Origin: DASUAS01 sp963750045
GTDB taxonomy: Bacteria; Actinomycetota; Acidimicrobiia; IMCC26256; DASPTH01
Direction of reading: 5' to 3'
Assembly (NCBI GenBank): GCA_963750045.1
Contig: CAVVPD010000004.1
Location: 62,001 to 126,000 of the forward strand
DNA length: 64,000 bases
Shown: positions 57,360 through 64,000 of the stretch, piece after piece
How the letters are laid out: every line of letters starts with the position of its first letter
How positions within the stretch are numbered: the stretch's first letter is position 1
Notes under the pieces: generated by a model
What the model saw: the letters and a program-made list of their open reading frames with translations, nothing else
Told to the model about the DNA's origin: nothing
Database searches by the model: none
Made by a program: the position numbers and the translations under genes

Positions 57360-58589
57360 ATGAGGGCGGCCGCGAGCATCCTGCACGTCGACCTCGACGC
57401 GTTCTACGCGTCGGTGGAACAGCTCGCCGATCCGTCATTGCGCGGCCGGCCGGTCATCGTCGGCGGGTTGGGCCCCCGGGGAGTCGTCGCCGCCGCGAGC
57501 TACGAGGCGCGCGCGTACGGCGTGTACTCGGCCACTCCGATGGCCCGGGCGCGTCGCGCGTGCCCCGACGGCGTCTTCCTCGCGCCCCGCTTCGACGCGT
57601 ACCGCGACGCCAGCACCGAGATCATGCGCATCCTCCGCTCGTACACGCCGCTCGTCGAGCCGATCGCCCTCGACGAGGCGTTCCTCGACGTCGAGGGCGC
57701 GCGCCGCATCCACGGCACCGGCCCGGAGGCGGCCATCGCGATCCGGGCCCAGGTGCTCGAGGAGACCGGCCTCACCGCGTCGGTCGGGGTGGCCACCACC
57801 AAGCTGCTCGCCAAGTTGGCGAGCGACCTCTCCAAGCCCGACGGCCTCCTCGTCGTCGGGCCCGGGACCGAGCTGGAGTTCCTGCACCCGCTGGGCGTGC
57901 GGCGACTCTGGGGCGTGGGTCCCGCGACCGAGCGCAAGCTCACGGCCCTCGGCGTGCGCACGGTGGGCGAGCTGGCCGCGATGCCCGAGGACACCCTCGT
58001 GCACGCGCTCGGCGGCGCCGCCGGGCGTCACCTCCACGAGCTGGCCTGGAACCGCGACGACCGCGCCGTCCAGCCCGAGCAGGAGGTCAAGTCGATCGGG
58101 CACGAGGAGACGTTCCCCCTCGACGTCTCCGAGCGCGCCGCGCTCGAGCACGAGCTCGTGCGCCTCGCCGACGCCGTCGCCACGCGCCTCCGCGGCGCCC
58201 GGGTCGCGGCCCGGACCGTCCAGCTCAAGCTGCGCTTCGGCGACTTCCGGACGATCACCCGCTCCCGCACCCTCACCGAGCCGACCGACCTCGCCGGTGA
58301 CCTCGGGCGGGTGGCCCGGGAGCTCCTGGCCGGCGTCGACGTCGCCGAAGGCGTGCGGTTGCTGGGGATCTCGGGCCAGCAGCTGGTGCGCCGACACGTC
58401 GTGGCCGGGCCCGACGACCAGGGTCAGCTCTTCGACGACACCGGGGCGCCGCCGACGCCACCCCGGCCGGGAGCGGCCGCGGTCGAGCGCTCGCTGGACG
58501 CGATCCGGGCCCGGTTCGGTCCTGGTGCCGTGGGCCCCGGTGGGGCGAATAGCCTGCAGCGGGAAGGGCCCGGCCCACCAACGCGTTGA
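57360..58589 (+). CDS. dinB: DNA polymerase IV (Y-family)
   Basis: Error-prone translesion polymerase of 409 residues. Palm motifs are HVDLDAFYASVEQ and ALDEAFLDV, carrying the catalytic Asp and Glu residues; the steric and nucleotide region is YEARAYGVYSATPM. A helix-hairpin-helix thumb (RLWGVGPATERKLTALGVRTVGEL) and the little-finger domain (EVKSIGHEETF) follow. QGQLFDD near the C-terminus resembles the beta-clamp-binding pentapeptide. A Pro-rich tail ends the protein. No LexA box was noticed upstream. Frame intact. Confidence 0.94.
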   Translation: MRAAASILHVDLDAFYASVEQLADPSLRGRPVIVGGLGPRGVVAAASYEARAYGVYSATPMARARRACPDGVFLAPRFDAYRDASTEIMRILRSYTPLVEPIALDEAFLDVEGARRIHGTGPEAAIAIRAQVLEETGLTASVGVATTKLLAKLASDLSKPDGLLVVGPGTELEFLHPLGVRRLWGVGPATERKLTALGVRTVGELAAMPEDTLVHALGGAAGRHLHELAWNRDDRAVQPEQEVKSIGHEETFPLDVSERAALEHELVRLADAVATRLRGARVAARTVQLKLRFGDFRTITRSRTLTEPTDLAGDLGRVARELLAGVDVAEGVRLLGISGQQLVRRHVVAGPDDQGQLFDDTGAPPTPPRPGAAAVERSLDAIRARFGPGAVGPGGANSLQREGPGPPTR

Positions 58590-58683
58590 GACCCCAGGAG
58601 GGGTGCGCGACAATGGTGGGGCACCACACAGCGGGCGCGACGATCGAACCATGATGGCGAGCCCGGGATGGGAAATGGGAGAG

Positions 58684-59067
58684 ATGCCGCTTTCCGAGGA
58701 TGAACAGCGGATCCTGCGGGAGATCGAGGAGAACCTGTCGGCCACCGACCCCAAGTTGGTGCAGCAGGTCTCCGACACGACCCTCTACCGGCACTCGGCG
58801 CGGGTCATCAAGTGGGCCGTCGTCGGTTTCGTCGCCGGTCTCCTGCTCATGATCTTCACGTTCACGACCACGCTCATCCTCGGCGTCGTCGGCTTCCTCG
58901 TGATGCTCGGGTGCGCGCTCGCCATCGAGCACAACGTGCGCAAGCTCGGCCGGGCCGGGCTCGAGAGCCTCACCGGTTCGATGCGCGGCGGCGCGTTCAA
59001 GAACATGCTCGGCAACGCGGGCGCTCGCTGGCGCGAGCGCTGGGGTCGCGACGAGCCACCGTCCTGA
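58684..59067 (+). CDS. DUF3040-family membrane protein
   Basis: 127 residues. MPLSEDEQRILREIEENL is the characteristic opening of this actinobacterial family, followed by two membrane segments (IKWAVVGFVAGLLLMIFTF and ILGVVGFLVMLGCALAIEH) and a soluble basic tail. Function unknown; homologues are often near cell-division or cell-wall genes. ATG 58684 is chosen over ATGs at 58651 and 58654 because the family starts here and GGGAGAG precedes it. Confidence 0.88.
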   Translation: MPLSEDEQRILREIEENLSATDPKLVQQVSDTTLYRHSARVIKWAVVGFVAGLLLMIFTFTTTLILGVVGFLVMLGCALAIEHNVRKLGRAGLESLTGSMRGGAFKNMLGNAGARWRERWGRDEPPS

Positions 59068-59082
59068 GCGGCGGCGCGTCTC

Positions 59083-59556
59083 GTGGGCTACACCGCCATC
59101 CAGGCCGCCCGCCTGTCCGGGTGCACCTCTGCCCAGCTCGAGGCGTGGCGCCGCATCGGGCTGCTGGTCCCGGACGACTCCGAGCCCGGGGGCCCGTACT
59201 CGTTCCGTGACCTCGTCGCGCTCCGCATGGTCGCGTCATTGCTCGATGCCGGCCTGCCGATGAGCCGTATCCGCCGCGCGGTCGCAGAGCTGGTCCGCAC
59301 GGGCGACGACATCACCGGGCTGCGCCTCGTCACCGACGGCGAGTCGGTGTGGGCGTGTCGCGACGACGGCCAGATCCTCGACGCGCTCAGGCACGGCCAG
59401 CTCGCGTTGTTCGTCGCGGTCGACCGCTTCGCCGACGAGGTGGAGCACGAGGTGCGGGACTTCGACGACGACCGGCGCGCGTTCGTGGCCGAGTTGCGCG
59501 ACCGCTCGCCGGGCGGCGGGCCCGACGACCACCCGAGTCGCGGCATCGCCACCTGA
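59083..59556 (+). CDS. MerR-like HTH protein
   Basis: 157 residues. The N-terminal winged helix, YTAIQAARLSGCTSAQLEAWRRIGLL followed by YSFRDLVALRMVASLLDAGLP, is MerR-like; the C-terminal part (VTDGESVWACRDDGQILDALRHGQLALFVAVD) resembles a HTH_17/MerR partner domain seen in actinobacterial regulators. No metal Cys cluster. GTG 59083 follows the DUF3040 stop by 15 bp. Convergent with the transglutaminase gene. Confidence 0.8.
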   Translation: MGYTAIQAARLSGCTSAQLEAWRRIGLLVPDDSEPGGPYSFRDLVALRMVASLLDAGLPMSRIRRAVAELVRTGDDITGLRLVTDGESVWACRDDGQILDALRHGQLALFVAVDRFADEVEHEVRDFDDDRRAFVAELRDRSPGGGPDDHPSRGIAT

Positions 59557-59566
59557 TCCGCCGCGA

Positions 59567-61840
59567 CTACCTGCGAGCGAGGGTCGACGGATCGAGTCGC
59601 CGGCGCCAGCGCTCACGCCACGACAGGTCGTCGTCGAGCGCGCGCTCGAGCTCGTCGACGGAGGTCCAGGCGGCGCGCGCGTCGTCGGGACCGGTGACCG
59701 CGTCGCCGTAGCGCGCGCCGCGTTGTACGTGTGCGCGAGACGGCGCAACGGCGCGCCCGCGGCAGCGGTCGTGCCCGCCGGCGCCACGCGTGCCAGCTCG
59801 CTCGGGGTCAGCGCGGGATTGGCGGGCACCGCCGCCTCGTGCAGCCGGTCGAGCGCCTCCGCCCACGCGCCGGTGACTGCGATCGCGGGGTCGGCCGTGC
59901 TGCGGCGCCGGGCCCGCCGGCGTCGCTTCGCCGAGAGCACCCCGCCGACGTAGGCGCCGAGCACCAGGGCCACCAGCACGATCGCGCCGAGGACCAGCAG
60001 CCACGGCGCGAGGCCGTCGCCCGAGGACCGGGCGCTCACCGTGGGCCGGGCCGCGGCGGGGGTGCTGTCCTGTGGCTGGCCGTCACCGCTGCCACCGGGC
60101 GTCACCGTCGTGACCGTCGGCGTGGTCGTGACCGTGGGTGTGGTCGTCGCCGTGGGACCCACCGGGGTGTCGTGGGGCAGGTTGCTGCCGCCCGCGGTCA
60201 CGCCGTCCTGGGCCGCCGGTGTCGGGTCGAAGAGGTGAGTCCACCCGAGCCCGGTGAGGTAGATCTCGGGCCAGGCGTGGGCGTCGTGGTTCGTCACGTG
60301 GTACACGCCGTCGGCGTCGGGCTGGCCGGGAGTGAAGCCCACTGCCACCCGGGCGGGGATGCCGAGGGTGCGGGCCATCACCGCGTAGGCGCTGGCGAAC
60401 TGCACGCAGAACCCGTGCTTCTGGCGGAGGAACGCGAGGATCGCGCTCCCGTTGTCGACGCTGTCGACGTTGGTGTCGTAGACGAAGTCCGGGCCACGGA
60501 AGTAGTCGCGCAGCGCCTGGGCCTTCGCGTAGGGCGTGGTCGCCCCCGCGGCGGTCACGACGTCGCGCGCGATGGCCCGGATGTCGTGGATCTCGGTGCT
60601 CTTCGGCAGACGCGGTGTACGGGCGGAACTCGGCGGGCACCGGCGCGTCGGTGGCGGCCTGCTGCTCGGGCGTGACCGTGCCCGCGAGCGGGGGGAGCCG
60701 GGACGCGACCTGGTAGCGGAGATCGCTCACGTTCGGCGCGTCGGTGACGATGGTGCCCGACGACCGGACGACCAGCGTGTCGGGGAGGTCGATGGCGACG
60801 GGCTCGTACGCGGCGGGCAGCCAGCGCTCGGTGAGCGGGCCGATGCGGAACTCCTGGTTCAGCACGCCTTCGGGCGCGTCCGACACGGGCGGCAGGCCCA
60901 CACCCACGCTGCCGTCGCCCTCGGCGCTGAGCGTCCACTGGCCGCCGTTGTCACCGGTGTACCGGTCGAGCGCGGCGATGCGCCAGTAGTCGGGCTGGGG
61001 CGAGGTCACGGTGAAGAGCTCCTGGTTCGCGGTTTCCCTCAGCTTGTCGCCGATGTCGACGAACGGCGCCTGCCCGGGGCGGTAGCTGCGCCCGGCCGAG
61101 TCGTTGCGGCCCGAGTTGGCCACGTCGAGCAGCGGGTCCGAGCCCGCGCCCGGGACGATCGGCGCCACCAGCAACGCGAACACGATGGCCCCGGCACCGA
61201 GCGCCGAGGCAGGGACGAGCCAGTGAGGGCGGGCCGCGTGCCGCGACACCAGCCAGCTCCGGCGGCGGTCGAGCACGGCGACGTTCTGCGCCAGTAGGAA
61301 CGCGCCGGCGGCCACGCAGAACGCCGCTGTCACCAGCACGCGCGCGTCGCTGGTGCCGAGGGTCGAGGTCCACACGAAGAACACGAGCGCGGGCGCGATG
61401 GCGCCGAGGGTCGCTTCGCGGCCGAACGCGACCCAGTCGGCGACCGCGGCCATGCACCACACCGCGATCACCGCGAGCAGGATGGCGCCGTCGGTCGCCG
61501 GCGCGGGCGCGGGCGCGGTGCGCAACAGGTGCCAGCCGTTGGTGAGTTGACGGTCGAGCGCGCGCCACGTGTCGGCGCCGGGGATCCCGAGCGTGGTGGT
61601 CGACGGCTCGAGCGCGAGCACGATGAACACTCCCAGGCCCACCAGGGTCGCGGCCACGCCGATCCACACCGACCAGTTGCGCCGCCGGAAGAGCACGCCG
61701 ATCGCGTGCGGGAGCAGCGCCGCGCCGAGCACCGGCAGCACGTACCGGCTCGAGTCGACGACGCGACCGAGCGACAGGGCGGCGACCGCGCTGAGCGCGG
61801 CCAGCGCTAACGGGGCGAAGAGGCGCGCGCGTTGAGCCAT
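59567..61840 (-). CDS. Transglutaminase-like membrane protein, TgpA type (two frame breaks)
   Basis: About 758 residues: five or six N-terminal membrane helices, a large extracytoplasmic region, a transglutaminase core, a Thr/Pro linker (PTVTT repeats), one more helix and a DUF4129-like cytoplasmic tail. Catalytic Cys is in GFCVQFASAYAVMARTLGIPA, His in DAHAWPEIY, Asp in HLFDPTP. Frames break near 60612 (ACCGCGTCTG; +CG gives YTARLPKSTEIHDI) and near 59712 (GCGCGCGC; +CG gives NAARARYGDAV). ATG 61840 overlaps the DUF58 gene by 34 bp. Part of the conserved moxR-DUF58-TgpA set, whose cellular role is poorly known. Confidence 0.88.
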
Positions 61841-63041
61841 GCGGCGGGGGCGGATCGGCCGACGGAGGCGCGGGTGAGGGTCTGGTTCCACGCGGTCGCG
61901 AACGGCGTGGACGACGCGTCGACCACGAGCACCGAGGTGCTGGGCGCGAGCCGCGCGGGACGGGTGAGCACCACGACGACGCCGATGCCGGTGAGCGCGC
62001 CGAGTGCGTGGAGGGTGTCGGGGGTGACGCTGCCGAGGATGGCGACCACGAGGTCGACGTGCCGGTGCGCGCGCAGGTTCTCGAGCACGGTGGGGAGATG
62101 GTCCCGCTCGTTGGGGCCGACGGTGGCGAGCATGTCGATCACGTCGTGGCGGGGGTCGCCGCCGGTGCCGAGCACCTCGCCCGCGCTGGTGACCACCTCC
62201 ACCCGCCTCCGCAACCGCACCAACCGCGCGGTGACCGACGCGGTGGCCTCGACCGCGATCTCGAACGAGTCGGCGTCGTGCGCGGCCGGGAGCACGTCGA
62301 TGACGACGGCGGCGTGCGAGCGCCAGCGGGCTTCGTCCTGGCGGATCATCAGCTCGCCGGTGCGCGCGGTCGAGCGCCAGTGCACGCGTCGGAGGTCGTC
62401 GCCGAGCTCGTAGTCGCGCAGGGTCAGGAAGTCGCTGCCGAGGTCGCTGACGACCGAGCGGGCCGACGGCGCGTCGCTCTCGGCGGTGACGCGACTCCCG
62501 AGCGCGACGGGAGCCACGATCTCGTGCACCCGCGGGCGCACGACGAGCTCGGCCTCACCGGCGCCCGACGTTGCCCGGCGGGCGAGGCCGAACGGGTCGC
62601 TGACGGCCACGCGCAACGGCCCGACCCGGTAGCGGCCCCGCCGGCGCGTGGGGATGCGGTACGCGGCGCGCGCGCGGTGGCGCCGGCCGCGAGCGGGGGC
62701 ACGAGGAAGCGGGCGGCCCGGCGGCCCTCGTCGAACCAGTCGGTGGCCGCCAGCAGCGGAGTGGCGCGGGTGCCGAGGTTCTCGACCAGCAGGTCGATGC
62801 GGCCCTCGGAGCCCACGTGGAGACGGTCCGGACGGACCCGCCGGCTGATCGCGAGGTCGGGCAGCTCGCGGAATCGCAGCCACAGCACCGCCGCACCGAG
62901 CAGCGCCAGCGCGGCGATGCCGATCACGAGCATCTCGAGGGCACCGAGCAGGAAGCTGCCGACCGCGAGGCCGAGGGCGGCGCCGGTCAGCGACCACCCG
63001 CGGCGCGTGAGGGTGACCGTGCGTTCCGTCGGCGGCGCCAC
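61807..63041 (-). CDS. DUF58-domain protein (one frame break)
   Basis: About 412 residues. Two N-terminal membrane helices (SLTGAALGLAVGSFLLGAL and MLVIGIAALALLGAAVLWL), then a beta-rich part and the DUF58 core: GSDFLTLRDYELGDDLRRVHWRSTAR, which is the family signature, leading into a von Willebrand A-like domain (AAVVIDVLPAAHDADS). The frame breaks near 62675 in a long CG run; +CG joins GATARARAAYRIPTRRRGRY. GTG 63041 lies 16 bp after the moxR stop. Works, by family context, with the MoxR ATPase and TgpA. Confidence 0.88.
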
Positions 63042-63057
63042 GAAGGTGCAGGCCCCG

Positions 63058-64000
<943 letters not shown>

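Noticed and set aside
60041..60160. Minisatellite-like repeat in the transglutaminase gene
   Set aside because: The repeats encode a Thr/Pro/Val linker (PTVTT units) between domains and need no other explanation.

Overview
The window is a 64 kb piece of a very GC-rich chromosome with tightly packed genes on both strands. Several features point to an actinobacterium, most likely a deep-branching one such as Acidimicrobiia: a DUF3040 membrane protein, polyprenol-phosphate-mannose synthase and PimB-like glycosyltransferases, an LLM (probably F420-dependent) oxidoreductase, PIG-L/LmbE deacetylases of the mycothiol type, an actinobacterial-type phosphofructokinase, GTG and TTG starts, and many apparently leaderless genes. 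The class is inferred from gene content only. I saw no rRNA, tRNA, CRISPR array, insertion sequence or prophage.

Layout. 1-11 kb: a secreted S15-type hydrolase (cut by the left edge), a KDSR-like SDR, fumC, a Cys-type glutathione peroxidase, an epimerase, lon, a sulfatase, a chromate transporter and a secreted lipase. 11-17.4 kb: a complete dipeptide/oligopeptide ABC operon on the minus strand (dppA-B-C-D-F, followed by a MOSC gene). 17.4-24.8 kb: arfB, a K+ channel-like protein, a PIG-L deacetylase and a cold-shock gene sharing a symmetric divergent promoter, a HAD hydrolase, an OmpR-type response regulator convergent with a MASE1/PAS hybrid histidine kinase, and a CAP-domain protein. 24.9-33 kb: a degenerate-GGDEF/intact-EAL protein, a TAP-like peptidase, a methyltransferase, a hemolysin III protein, an aldehyde dehydrogenase and Ppx/GppA. 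33-41 kb: ApbE, a class II aldolase, an APH-like kinase, HisN plus an FGGY kinase, a LysM protein, a urate-oxidase-N membrane protein and a TrkA-type K+ channel. 41-46 kb: a MerR regulator divergent from a ferredoxin-reductase-like flavoprotein plus MFS exporter unit, then a PimB-like glycosyltransferase. 46-59.6 kb: SRPBCC, ROK glucokinase, LLM oxidoreductase, aminotransferase (preceded by a small upstream ORF), glycerol kinase, phosphofructokinase, TesB, threonine aldolase, PIG-L, Ppm1, Nudix, DNA polymerase IV, DUF3040 and a MerR-like regulator. 59.6-64 kb: a moxR-DUF58-transglutaminase (TgpA-like) operon running off the right edge.

Data quality matters here. Twenty-one genes show reading-frame breaks, about 34 in all. 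Twenty of them are repaired exactly by restoring one CG dinucleotide inside a run of alternating C and G, and about six more by one base in a G or C homopolymer. I read these as sequencing or assembly errors rather than pseudogenes, and I give each gene its full reconstructed extent.

I found no convincing new multi-gene system. The most interesting non-routine signals are cis-level: a recurrent TAnnnT hexamer 6-8 nt before start codons (leaderless transcription), a leaderless 19-codon upstream ORF before an aminotransferase, a tandem repeat that creates a chain of ATGA-coupled mini-ORFs before a glycosyltransferase, a repeated palindromic dual-stop element between two convergent genes, and an inverted repeat that carries both -10 elements of a divergent promoter.
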